This document shows positions 1 through 9,381 of a stretch of 64,000 bases of DNA, one piece after another. A program made the position numbers and the translations under genes. The DNA comes from Meira nashicola (Eukaryota; Basidiomycota; Exobasidiomycetes; Exobasidiales; Brachybasidiaceae), in contig BCJU01000001.1 of assembly GCA_001600355.1 (NCBI GenBank), forward strand, positions 4,588,013 through 4,652,012. Direction: 5' to 3'. Every line of letters begins with the position of its first letter. The first letter of the stretch is position 1. The notes under the pieces were generated by a model that was not told the DNA's origin, did no database searches, and saw only the letters and a list, made by a program, of their open reading frames with translations.

Positions 1-151
1 TATACAAAGCACATAACAAAGATGGGGGAACATTTTTTTTTATTCTGGGATGAAATATGAAATGAATCATGAAAACAAGTTTGTACGCATAAAACTGAAT
101 TCACGTATAGTCATTTTGCACAGCTCCAAACATGTCATTCCCACCCCATAC

Positions 152-279
152 TAGAGGACAATCGGGGCAAAAGATTGATGTGTGCGGTGCATGTTTGCAT
201 AGAACATTGCAACAAATAAGGTGATTAAGATAATGTTTTGAATGAAAATATTTTTGTCTTGCAAACCCGTATTGTGAAT
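152..279 (+). promoter_or_regulatory. Upstream region conserved between the two 181-aa paralogs
   Basis: This stretch just upstream of the gene at 280 is clearly similar to the 125-bp gap upstream of the paralog at 50801-51346 (read on the minus strand). Shared blocks include AATCGGGGC, GATGTGTGCGGTGCATGTTT and GTGAATATGAT. The similarity begins at a TAG that, in the other locus, is the stop codon of the neighbouring gene. It probably contains the promoter and 5' leader. The conserved ATG at 280 lies at its end, while the in-frame TTG upstream is not conserved as a start. Confidence 0.55.
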
Positions 280-825
280 ATGATATTTCTCCATCTTTTT
301 ATATTCTTCCTTGTAAGCATTCAATTCTTTATCAACAAGACTTCTGGTTTTATCAGCGAAGAGGATGAAAAATGGCTATCATCAGTCATTCTAGACAGTC
401 CAGAAAGGACACAAAACCAAATTCAACCAGAATCTATTTACAAGATTCCTTCGATCGAAAATGATCAACAGCAAGATTCGACAAAAAAAAAGCGAAAGAA
501 GTCAAACAAAATAACAGAGGAAAGTCTTGAAAGAAGGAGGTTGCTAGCGAGAATATATAAAAAACGTAAAAAAGAAGAAAGTGTAGAATCTCTTGAAGCA
601 TTTAAAGCAAAACAAAAAGAATATAGAAGGAAGTATTTATCAAAAATTCGAAACAATCCTACTAAAATTGAAAAATTTAAAGAAAGTCAAAGAATTGCTA
701 CTCAAAAAAGTTATGTTAAGAAGAAAAAACAAGATCCTGAGGGATTTACTGATTATCTGAGGAAGAAAAATCAACGTGCTCGTAGCAAGAAAAAACTACA
801 AAAGAGAACCAAAGACATCAATTGA
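280..825 (+). CDS. Putative secreted Lys/Arg-rich protein, family member 1
   Basis: I do not recognise a named family. The 181-residue product starts with a hydrophobic leader (residues 1-18, FLHLFIFFLV core) that looks like a signal peptide. A conserved polar block follows (NKTSGFISEEDE..WLSSVIL), then a variable linker, a KKKRKK cluster near residue 70, and a strongly basic C-terminal half rich in KEY, KKK and RKKNQR motifs. It is about 70% identical, without gaps, to the gene at 50801-51346 and shares the C-terminal domain with the genes at 51472 and 52710. The ATG at 280 is chosen because it is conserved in the paralog and opens directly into the leader. It has no intron, unlike two of its relatives. 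A secreted, nucleus-directed effector is possible; a function is not shown. It ends 182 bp from the convergent CDC45. Confidence 0.7.
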   Translation: MIFLHLFIFFLVSIQFFINKTSGFISEEDEKWLSSVILDSPERTQNQIQPESIYKIPSIENDQQQDSTKKKRKKSNKITEESLERRRLLARIYKKRKKEESVESLEAFKAKQKEYRRKYLSKIRNNPTKIEKFKESQRIATQKSYVKKKKQDPEGFTDYLRKKNQRARSKKKLQKRTKDIN

Positions 826-1007
826 CCAATCGAATATTCAAATCAAAGCCGTTCCTACCTCGGATGTTACGCAGTTTTCATACACAACCCGAAAGCTTGA
901 ATTTATCTAAAGATCCAGCAAGACTTTCAAAATTGTTGCAAGGTAATGAAATGATATATAAAGAGTGATAATACAGAATTTTCTCAAAGTGTGGCATGCT
1001 GATCCCC

Positions 1008-3281
1008 TCAAAGTATGCCATGCAATTCCTCAACAAATGCACTGAAATCTTGTTGTCGAACTTCAACAGCGCTTGATTCGAATTGATCATGTTTAGTTCG
1101 TGCATGCGAAGCTGTAGCAGCTTCTTGGAAATGCAAACCGAAATAATTACGAACAACATTACCATATTGCATACTTGCATTGATACCAACAACGGTATAT
1201 CGATCTCTTGCTTCATCTAAAGCTGCTAGGACAAACGGCAAAGACACTGACGACTTTTCATCCCCTTCTTCTCCATCTTCGCCTCCTTTTCTTCTTTTTC
1301 GCTTTTGACTTTGTTGTTGTTCAACAATATCACGTAGAGCATCTACCAACCAAAATCCAAGACGAGATAAAAGTTGTACATTTGTAAATAATCGCATATC
1401 CGGTCCATCCTTTAAAATTACTAAACGGAAATTACGCAACGTTCTAATCATTTGCTTTTCAATAATAAAAACACCTTGTTTGATCACCATATCGTGAAGC
1501 GCTTTTGATAAGCTTAGACTTGCACGTAAGAGACGAACATTTTCAGTTTTTCGACTATCGAGAGCATTATATGCAGTGAAGAAGTTTTGTGACCAATAGG
1601 TATTTGCCTGAGAGGGTACATTGGATTGCGTATTTGAATCTTGTGTTTCATTCACATCCTCAGCGCCAGATGCTGTACGTCCATCTGAATCTTTTGATGA
1701 TCCAGAGACTGGCTTGCATTGCCATATTCTCTTCGTTCCAAACATGTCACTGCCTTGCGTTGCTTCACCCATTGCAGCCGCATATGCACCTCGTAATCCT
1801 CCTACACCTGCTCCCACACCGCCAAATGCTAATCCTGGTGCGTCCACCTCAATACGTATTCCATGTGCAGCACATAGTAAAGCTTCAAGACCATCCACTG
1901 TATCAGCAGCACTCATTGGCGAGCTTCTGAATCCGAATGTGCGCATGAATGAGGGAAAAACACACTCTGTCAAGCCATATTCCGGAGCGATAGATTCAAT
2001 ACGTGAAACGAGCGTTTGTCGTAAATCCAAATCCATATGTTCATATAATTGTCGACATTGTGCTAACGATAATCCCATCTTAGCCATCAAACCTCGAAGT
2101 TTCGAAACTCCTCTCTCTTTCCATATTCCCAATTTACCGGCAACATAAGAGGAATGGTACATGCTACTCTCTAAGCTCCAATGACGATAAAGTGTGAATC
2201 GAAGCTCTTTTTGAATAACTCGTATACGGCCATCATCAGCATCGGCAGGCTTTGCAGGTCCCTTTCCATCCCGATTCGTGACGGGATTGAGTGATCGTAC
2301 GTCAGAAGACATAGATTTTGCCAATTCTTCATAATGACCATGCGGAATTTGAGAATTGATGTATTGCGATGTCAAGCCAACGATTGCATACCATAAACAA
2401 TCATTGTCAGCCCTTCCCAATCGACCGGCAAGTAAGAACAGGATTGCAGAAACTCCCATGCCATACATCGTACCTCTATTGTAATAACGCGTCAAAACGT
2501 TACGATGACTTGCGAGAATGTTTGCTGGTAACTTTTTCGTCTTTGGCATAGGACTTGGTTCACCCTCACCACGATCATTACGCCTTTTCCGTCTCTTTTT
2601 GGGTCTCTGAGAACCTTGTGAGGCATTCTCTGCTGAATCATCGTCACTTTCACCTGCACTGCTACTTGATCCTTCTTGTTCACTATCTTCGTCTTCTTCT
2701 TCACTGCTGCTCATATCATCGATAAATTCAAGTGCTGTATATGCTTTCTCTTCTCTTCCTAAGCGCTCTTCGATCTCTCCGTCATCCCAAACGAATATTT
2801 GATCCATCATTTCGGATGTAGCAAAAAGGTTGTCCAGATTGTAAGGACGATGTGAATCGATTAGATGAACCGAACATGATTTTTGCAGAATATATGCGTC
2901 TGGCATTGGGTTATTGGGTGTGGTAAAGTAATTTGGTAAGGATAATAGAGAACCCAAATTGAGCATTATAATCGTATGTAATCCTGCATTTCCCACAACG
3001 TCTTCTTCAATAATCTTGTTTAGTGTTGCATATCCATCAACTGGGCAAATTCTATGTGCAATATCATCTTCTGCGAATAAAGATGTCAAGCTACGTGCAG
3101 CACAAAGAGCATCAATATCGACAGATACAAGAATTAGAACAGGACTTGCACCATTTGCGATCGATGAAGATGTTGCTCCGCGTGCTGCTTTCAAGATTGA
3201 TGTATATGCTTGACTATATTCCGTAGAAGCAGCACGATAAAATGGATCGCTGGGATCGCGAGGTCTGGTGATAATCACCAT
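1008..3281 (-). CDS. CDC45: Cdc45 replication initiation factor
   Basis: Product of 757 residues. Cdc45 joins Mcm2-7 and GINS to form the CMG helicase at replication origins in the nucleus. The N-terminus carries the family's typical block (VIITRPRDPSDPFYRAA, then ILVSVDIDALCAARSL near residues 50-65) and the RecJ/DHH-like core with DSHRPYNLDNLF near residue 140. A long acidic Ser/Glu-rich insert followed by a KKRRKRR cluster occupies about residues 187-245, as usual in fungal Cdc45. The C-terminus ends with the characteristic segment around YGNVVRNYFGLHFQEAA. The ATG at 3281 is used; the frame extends slightly upstream only through a TTG. It is divergent from SPT6, and its upstream region has ACGCG elements fitting G1/S control. 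Confidence 0.96.
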   Translation of the reverse strand: MVIITRPRDPSDPFYRAASTEYSQAYTSILKAARGATSSSIANGASPVLILVSVDIDALCAARSLTSLFAEDDIAHRICPVDGYATLNKIIEEDVVGNAGLHTIIMLNLGSLLSLPNYFTTPNNPMPDAYILQKSCSVHLIDSHRPYNLDNLFATSEMMDQIFVWDDGEIEERLGREEKAYTALEFIDDMSSSEEEDEDSEQEGSSSSAGESDDDSAENASQGSQRPKKRRKRRNDRGEGEPSPMPKTKKLPANILASHRNVLTRYYNRGTMYGMGVSAILFLLAGRLGRADNDCLWYAIVGLTSQYINSQIPHGHYEELAKSMSSDVRSLNPVTNRDGKGPAKPADADDGRIRVIQKELRFTLYRHWSLESSMYHSSYVAGKLGIWKERGVSKLRGLMAKMGLSLAQCRQLYEHMDLDLRQTLVSRIESIAPEYGLTECVFPSFMRTFGFRSSPMSAADTVDGLEALLCAAHGIRIEVDAPGLAFGGVGAGVGGLRGAYAAAMGEATQGSDMFGTKRIWQCKPVSGSSKDSDGRTASGAEDVNETQDSNTQSNVPSQANTYWSQNFFTAYNALDSRKTENVRLLRASLSLSKALHDMVIKQGVFIIEKQMIRTLRNFRLVILKDGPDMRLFTNVQLLSRLGFWLVDALRDIVEQQQSQKRKRRKGGEDGEEGDEKSSVSLPFVLAALDEARDRYTVVGINASMQYGNVVRNYFGLHFQEAATASHARTKHDQFESSAVEVRQQDFSAFVEELHGIL

Positions 3282-3738
3282 TGCGATCTGACAACGATTT
3301 TGGAAGATGGGACACAAGATGAGAATATGACCTACATATAACTTTATTCAAGCCTTGTTAACTCTTTCCCAAAAGCAACACAAATTACAGTAATATACGC
3401 GAGAAATGTAAGGCGACTTAGCAGAGTGTCAAAAGTCTAACGCGCTGAACATTATACGCGTATGTCGCTCCCCAGAATCATCGCGTTTTCAAGACGAGTC
3501 AAATCACGTGCCAATATTGTGTTCACAGTTCGGTGTGCGATGATGCATGTAAAGGGCGTGCGTGTGTTATACACTGTATGCCTTTGTGGATGGAACGGAA
3601 GAAATGCGATTTGTTGATTGACATTTTCTAAAAAGCCTGCCTGAATTTTCAATCTCACTCCATACAACCATCTTCATTCCTTCAATTACCTCTTCTTGAT
3701 TTTATTCAAGAAAGGTTTTTGGTGGAATAATAATCACA
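3282..3738. promoter_or_regulatory. Divergent CDC45/SPT6 promoter with MCB-like boxes
   Basis: This 457-bp gap separates the two divergent starts. On the CDC45 side it holds ACGCG cores at 3397-3401, 3440-3444 and inside a perfect 10-bp palindrome ATACGCGTAT at 3454-3463 (ACGCGT at 3456-3461), about 115-180 bp upstream of the CDC45 ATG. ACGCGT is the MluI cell-cycle box bound by MBF in fungi, and CDC45 is a known kind of MBF target. No convincing gene lies in the gap. Confidence 0.55.
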
Positions 3739-6700
3739 ATGGATTCGGAAGAAGCAGATTTTCCCGTTCAACCACGCTTCCAGGATGACGAAGAGACTGG
3801 AGAAATTGGTCAAAGGGAAGACAAGGCAGATCGTGCTGTTTCGGAAGTTGGAGGGGAAGAAGAAGATGATGAAGAAGAATCAGGAGAAGATCTCATGAAA
3901 TCAAAAGGAAATGTTGTAGGAAGTGATGACGATGAAGACAGTAGCGAAGAAGAAGATGATGATCCGGAAGAGGCCAGGCGGATAGCCGAAGGTTTCATCG
4001 TTGACGAAGATGAAGACGATGCAGGATCAGATGAAGAATCAAGAAAAAGAAAGAAAAAAGAAAGAAGAAGAAGAAAGAGACAAGAAGAGGAAGAAGAGGA
4101 AAATGAGCAACTCGATGAAGATGATTTAGATCTTCTGGCGGAAAACACCGGCATTAAACGTAAACAGAGACAATTGAAACGTTTCCGAAGAGCTTCTGTT
4201 TCACCTGATGCAATGGAACAAGATCAAGTACCCTCACGTAAGCCACGCGATTTGCAGCATATGTTCGACGATGATGATGAAGATATCGTTGCACCAAGGC
4301 GTACGACAGCTCGAGCCGGTGATGAATATGACGATGATGACGACGAAGATTTGCCTGCCGTAGGCGATGCATTGCGCGCTCAAGGTGATAGACGTGGTCG
4401 TGAGCCTGTTCCCTACAATTACGAAGATGAAATGGAAGACTTTATCGACGATGATGACGAATCTGAAATGGACGAAGCTTTAAGTGAAGGTGAAAGGGAA
4501 GCAAGACGAGAAGAGAAACGCGCAAAAAGAAAAGCTGAATTGGAAGAACGAAGAGCACGTCGCGATGGTCGCTTTGGTTTCGATCCATCCAGAGCTGGAA
4601 TTGATGCAGAGGCATGGGCAGAACTCAACGATGTCTTTGGCGATGGACAAGAGTACGAAAGATTCTTGAGTGCATCTGAAGATGAGGCAGAGCCTGAAGA
4701 GGGAGGTGCTGAAGAGCTTCCGGATGGATCAATACGAAAGACAAAAGCCAAAGCAAAGACCTTTGAAGATATCTTTGAGCCTTCAGCAATTCAAGCACGA
4801 ATGATGACAACCGAAGATCAAAGAATACGTGACGCGGATTTCCCAGAGCGCTTCCAAGTTCTCCTACCTGGAGATGAAGGAGAATCACTTCTTGAACGTC
4901 GATTGAACGAAGAAGAGCTCGAAGAATGCACAAGATGGGTTTCTCACAGATTCTCATTCAGAAGCAACAAAAGTTTTCTCAACGAATCCGGTGAATTTTA
5001 CGAATATCGTGATGCTTGGTTTACATGCGTACGTTCAATGGTCGAACAAATTATAAATTTGCGCAGAGAAGCAATGTATCTCTACGCTCATCGAATTGAC
5101 GAATATGAGCTTCGAAGAGGCGATCAAATCATTGACCTATTACAGCGAAGAGACTTTTCAGCACTAGTATCGGCATGTCTCAAATTCAAGACTCTCTTGG
5201 CTCGTCGTGACACCTTACGCGAGACGTTTAATCAACTTAGTGAAGACGGTGGAGATTTCGTTTCAGCAGAAGACAAGGCTTTATTCGAGCAATCACTCCA
5301 AAGAACTGAAAGTACAGATGAAGTTGCCGATGTCGCTGATTGGCTCACTATGCGTTACGGGCAAAGAATGCGTGATGCTCAAGCAAAGCGTGATGTAACT
5401 TTCAAACGACCTACAGTGATTGGACAATACGATCAATTGAAATCGACTACTGTTGCGCCATTTTCTACAAAATTCAGTATTTCATCTTCCCAATTAGCGG
5501 AAAATTTGGTGGGACAGTCAAGAGCTTATTTTACTGAAGATGAAGAATTGACACCGGTCGCTTTGGCTGATCAATATATAGGCACACAAAACGGCCCTTC
5601 ATCCGTACACAGTGCAATTGAGTCAGCAAGAAGACTTTTGGCTTATGAGATCGGAAGAGATCCGACGATCAAAAGAGAAGCACGTTCCCTTTTACGAAGT
5701 GCTGGTCTATTGAGCGTTAAGCCAACTGACAGAGGACAATACAAGATTGATGAAGAACATCCGTATTACAACTTCAAGTTCTTGCTCAGAAAGCCCATTG
5801 CAGATTTTAAGGTCGTTGTTGCAACCGAAAAGCTGCCCTCACCTGCACAATATCTCATGATCCTACGAGCAGAAGACGAATTGCTGGTCGAAAGCGAATT
5901 GATTATCCGAGAAACAGATGCGAGAGCATTTGAGCAAAAGCTGTATGACATGTATTGTAGTGAAGGTATGAGCGAGACAAGTCGATTGTGGAACGACGAA
6001 AGAAAGCAGATCATCAGGCAAGCTCTTCAAGATCATCTTTATCCTGCAGCTAAATTATGGGCAAAGGAATGGCTAAGGGATGAATGTTGGGAATTCATCG
6101 GAAGAGCATGCGAGGTTGCCCTTACAAAGCGCATTGACTGTCAACCGTACCAATCCAGAAGCATGAAGGCACGCAAAGAGTTGGAGCAAAAACAATTGCA
6201 GCAGCCTTACGGTAGAGATTACGAGGATGATGATGAAGAGGACGAGATGAAGCAAGGGAGAGATAATGTACCCAAAGTACTTGCTGTTTCGAATGGTTGG
6301 GGAGATCCTCGAAAAGATGAGATCGAAATGGTATTCCTGGATTCAGGAGGCCGATTACGTGAACGAGTTGCATTTGAAACTTTGAACAAGCCCAGAGAAG
6401 AAGTGAACGATAGCACGAATGACTCTCAACAAAAGGAAGAAAAACCTGACCCGTCTCGTGAATTCAAACAATTGTTGAAAGAAAGACGTCCTGACGTGAT
6501 CGTAGTTAGTGGATTTTCACCTAAAGCCGTCAGTCTACGACTACAAATCCAAAATCTCGTACAAGAGAATGTGGAGGAGTTGCAAAATCAAAATCTCGCG
6601 CAAGAGCAAATTGAAGCTGCAACGATTGATGTGATTCACGTTCACGATGACGTTGCTAGATTGTACCGACATAGCGAACGGGCAAAAGAAGAATATCCTT

Positions 6701-9018
6701 CATTGAACACAATGTCACATTACTGTCTCGCTTTGGCACGATATGCTCAATCGCCCGTTCAAGAATTTGCTGCTCTTAAGCAGGAAGACCTATTGGCTTT
6801 ACGATATGATGCATATCAACATTTGATTCCACGTGAAAGGCTTGCCCTTTTTCTTGAACGAGCATTGGTTGCGATCGTCAATACGATTTGCGTTGATATT
6901 AATCGGTGCAGTATCGATTCATACTATGCAAGTCTTTTACGATATGTCTCAGGTTTAGGTCCAAGAAAAGCAGATGCTTTGATGCGCGCAATCAATACAC
7001 AATTGGGTGGATATGTGGTCAATCGAAGTGCATTGACGATCGGAGCAGCAGATTCGGAAATGCTAAGTAGGGGTGGAAGTGCAATCTTATCGGCTCACGT
7101 ATGGCATAATGCATGTTCATTTTTGATCATTCGTCCTCGTCAAGATCCCAGAACGGCAAGAAAAGTGAAAATGCAAGGAAGTGCTGATGCCCTAGATCGA
7201 ACAAGAATACATCCTGAAGCATATGAGTATGCACGCTTTATCGCTTTTGATGCTTTACGTAAGACTGAAGAAGACAGATTACCTGATCAACATCCTAGCC
7301 AATGGTGTGATGAATTGATGCGAGATGAAGGCAGAAGGGCAAAATTGGAAGATATCGATATGGCAGATTACGAGCGTAATTTGTGGGCAGAAATGGCACG
7401 TCAAGGTCAAAAGAGAGAAAGGAAGTTGAGCATGTTGGAATTCATTGCAAGAGAGTTGGTGGAACCTTTACATGAACAGAGGAAAGATTTCGTTTTGCCG
7501 ACTGTTGATGAAGTTTTGATTGCACTTTCAGGAGAGACAAGGGCTACATTTGATAATCAAAAGATCGTTACCGTTCAAGTGAGAAATATTTTGAAAGATA
7601 AAATTATTGTTCAATTGGAATCCGGAATCGAAGGTACGATTCACAAAGAATATTTGCTTCCACAAGACAGTAATCTTTATCCGGACCGACAAATACCTAG
7701 GGTTAACGATCTTGTTAAACATAGTCAAACATTGAAAGCTCTGATCATCGATGTTGATATGGAGAACCTTCGAGCAGAATTGAGCGCAAGGCCTTCACAT
7801 GTTGAAGAAGCAAGAGCAGCGGATGAGGAAAGGAGAAAGACAGAAGTAGATATGCGCTACTTTGATCGAGAATTGGCAGAAATGGAGCGTGATCAAGCAG
7901 AGAAAACACGTCAAAAACGTCAAAATGCCAACCGAGGAACACGATTCATTCGTCATCCTGATTTCCATAACTTCAAAGCTGGTCAAGCTGAAGAGTATCT
8001 TGCCAACGCTCCTCGCGGTTCAGCAGTTGTTAGACCGAGCAGTAAAGGGGACGATTACCTTGCCGTCACTTGGAAAGTGGATGAGGGCGTATATCAGCAT
8101 GTTGAAGTGCAAGAATTAGACAAAGACCCTCAACAAGAAATCGGAAGTATTTTGCGGGTTACTAATATTGGAGGATCATCTTATTCGGATATTGATGAAT
8201 TGTTGGTAAATCACGTTACTCCAATGGCCAGAATGGTTGATGTTTTAATGAATCACGAAAAGTATCATGGATCAGAAGAAGAATTGAATAAATTCTTGAC
8301 GAATTTCTCTTTAGCAAATCCAACAAGAAGTCAATATGGTTTTGCTATTGATAAGAAAAGGCCAGGCTTATTTGTCCTTGGCTTTAAAGCGAATAAGGAA
8401 GCTCCAATTCAACGTTGGCCTGTAAGAATCTTACCTGGAAGATACAAATTGAACGATGCAGAAGTACCGGATATGGTCAGCTTATGCAACGCATTCAAAA
8501 CACAATACACAACCCGTGCTATGCGTTCAGGTGCTGGAACTTCGAACAATTTGCCTGGAGGACGAACACCAGGACATGCATTACCAGGTGGAATGACACC
8601 GGGTATAGGAATGCGAACTGGTGGAATGACACCAAGGGTTGGAGGCGGAGTGACGCCAAGAGTGGGTGGTTATACACCACGTACGGGTTATTCAGCTGGA
8701 GCGTCCAGAGCTGCTGGTGCGATTGGAGGAGCAACGCCTTACGGATCAGGTTTAACAGCTGCTACACCCAATCCTTATGCATATGGCAGATCAGACAATT
8801 CCGCTGCTCCAAGACCACCTGGAGCGCCACCAATGCGACCAGGACCTCCGCCATCAAGACCGCCTGCTTATCCACCCGGACCACCTCCTTCAAAATCAAA
8901 TGCTTCATCTGGTATTCACCCTGATCGTATGAGACAGATGGGTCAGGGAGGCGCATTGAATGGAAGAAATGGAGGTGGATATGATTCATATCAAGGAGGA
9001 AGCGCCGGTTGGGAATAA
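3739..9018 (+). CDS. SPT6: Transcription elongation factor / histone chaperone Spt6
   Basis: Product of 1759 residues. Spt6 travels with RNA polymerase II, reassembles nucleosomes and binds the Rpb1 linker through tandem SH2 domains. Visible order: a very acidic N-terminus with basic patches (residues 1-300), a helical core, a YqgF-like domain (about 840-960, starting VLAVSNGWGDPR), the helix-hairpin-helix (YVSGLGPRKADALMRAI near 1065), an S1 domain (about 1280-1350), and tandem SH2 (about 1400-1590, with the R-containing pocket in GSAVVRPSSKGDDYLAVTWK). The tail (1596 onward) has GGRTPGH/GGMTPG repeats and then a Pro-rich stretch, like the TPGG-rich tails of Spt6/Spt5-type factors. The start ATG opens into the acidic region. 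Intronless; length is as expected for basidiomycete Spt6. Confidence 0.97.
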   Translation: MDSEEADFPVQPRFQDDEETGEIGQREDKADRAVSEVGGEEEDDEEESGEDLMKSKGNVVGSDDDEDSSEEEDDDPEEARRIAEGFIVDEDEDDAGSDEESRKRKKKERRRRKRQEEEEEENEQLDEDDLDLLAENTGIKRKQRQLKRFRRASVSPDAMEQDQVPSRKPRDLQHMFDDDDEDIVAPRRTTARAGDEYDDDDDEDLPAVGDALRAQGDRRGREPVPYNYEDEMEDFIDDDDESEMDEALSEGEREARREEKRAKRKAELEERRARRDGRFGFDPSRAGIDAEAWAELNDVFGDGQEYERFLSASEDEAEPEEGGAEELPDGSIRKTKAKAKTFEDIFEPSAIQARMMTTEDQRIRDADFPERFQVLLPGDEGESLLERRLNEEELEECTRWVSHRFSFRSNKSFLNESGEFYEYRDAWFTCVRSMVEQIINLRREAMYLYAHRIDEYELRRGDQIIDLLQRRDFSALVSACLKFKTLLARRDTLRETFNQLSEDGGDFVSAEDKALFEQSLQRTESTDEVADVADWLTMRYGQRMRDAQAKRDVTFKRPTVIGQYDQLKSTTVAPFSTKFSISSSQLAENLVGQSRAYFTEDEELTPVALADQYIGTQNGPSSVHSAIESARRLLAYEIGRDPTIKREARSLLRSAGLLSVKPTDRGQYKIDEEHPYYNFKFLLRKPIADFKVVVATEKLPSPAQYLMILRAEDELLVESELIIRETDARAFEQKLYDMYCSEGMSETSRLWNDERKQIIRQALQDHLYPAAKLWAKEWLRDECWEFIGRACEVALTKRIDCQPYQSRSMKARKELEQKQLQQPYGRDYEDDDEEDEMKQGRDNVPKVLAVSNGWGDPRKDEIEMVFLDSGGRLRERVAFETLNKPREEVNDSTNDSQQKEEKPDPSREFKQLLKERRPDVIVVSGFSPKAVSLRLQIQNLVQENVEELQNQNLAQEQIEAATIDVIHVHDDVARLYRHSERAKEEYPSLNTMSHYCLALARYAQSPVQEFAALKQEDLLALRYDAYQHLIPRERLALFLERALVAIVNTICVDINRCSIDSYYASLLRYVSGLGPRKADALMRAINTQLGGYVVNRSALTIGAADSEMLSRGGSAILSAHVWHNACSFLIIRPRQDPRTARKVKMQGSADALDRTRIHPEAYEYARFIAFDALRKTEEDRLPDQHPSQWCDELMRDEGRRAKLEDIDMADYERNLWAEMARQGQKRERKLSMLEFIARELVEPLHEQRKDFVLPTVDEVLIALSGETRATFDNQKIVTVQVRNILKDKIIVQLESGIEGTIHKEYLLPQDSNLYPDRQIPRVNDLVKHSQTLKALIIDVDMENLRAELSARPSHVEEARAADEERRKTEVDMRYFDRELAEMERDQAEKTRQKRQNANRGTRFIRHPDFHNFKAGQAEEYLANAPRGSAVVRPSSKGDDYLAVTWKVDEGVYQHVEVQELDKDPQQEIGSILRVTNIGGSSYSDIDELLVNHVTPMARMVDVLMNHEKYHGSEEELNKFLTNFSLANPTRSQYGFAIDKKRPGLFVLGFKANKEAPIQRWPVRILPGRYKLNDAEVPDMVSLCNAFKTQYTTRAMRSGAGTSNNLPGGRTPGHALPGGMTPGIGMRTGGMTPRVGGGVTPRVGGYTPRTGYSAGASRAAGAIGGATPYGSGLTAATPNPYAYGRSDNSAAPRPPGAPPMRPGPPPSRPPAYPPGPPPSKSNASSGIHPDRMRQMGQGGALNGRNGGGYDSYQGGSAGWE

Positions 9019-9381
9019 TTTGTAGACAATAAGAAAAAAAGGATGTGTATAGCATCATTACATAGCTTATCTTAACAATCTTGTGTAATATCATCTTTGA
9101 CCTTTTAAAATGCGAAACATTGTCAGGATACGACTGCATCATGAGCTGTTCTTACCATTAAAACACGTATCTTGGAGGTAAGTTAGGCAATACGCAGCGC
9201 TGCGCAACATGAACTTAACTCCGGATATGAATTATGAATTGTGCGTGTGTGCGTGTGTTACTTGTGTTAATCTTTGACCAAATTTACGCGCTTAGGCCAC
9301 ATGATGCTACAAAAGGGCATTCAATTGCAAGAGAGACACGCTCTTCTTTACCTTCCTCTCCATCTTACGAGTACGACAATC
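9019..9381. other. SPT6-ATG7 intergenic region
   Basis: Gene-free stretch holding the 3' end of SPT6 and the upstream region of ATG7. ATGs at 9301 and 9304 are in frame with ATG7 but would add a leader unlike other Atg7 proteins. I see no RNA gene or clear repeat beyond a short GTGTGCGTGTGT run near 9243. Confidence 0.5.

Larger units (their letters stand above)
152..885 (+). repeat. Dispersed duplication, copy 1 (inverted relative to copy 2)
   Basis: The gene at 280-825 plus about 125 bp upstream and about 60 bp downstream matches 50740-51474 on the opposite strand. The downstream match begins right after the stop (CCAATCGAATATTCAA in both) and fades within about 60 bp. Both coding regions have exactly the same length. 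The copies are about 50 kb apart in inverted orientation and have diverged considerably. Confidence 0.7.

Noticed and set aside
878..1216. Minus-strand 112-aa frame overlapping the CDC45 3' end
   Set aside because: It overlaps CDC45 in another frame, has no family features and lacks its own spacing.
8415..8924. 169-aa frame overlapping the SPT6 C-terminus
   Set aside because: It lies inside SPT6 in another frame, and its Trp/Cys/Arg richness reflects the repeat-coding sequence.
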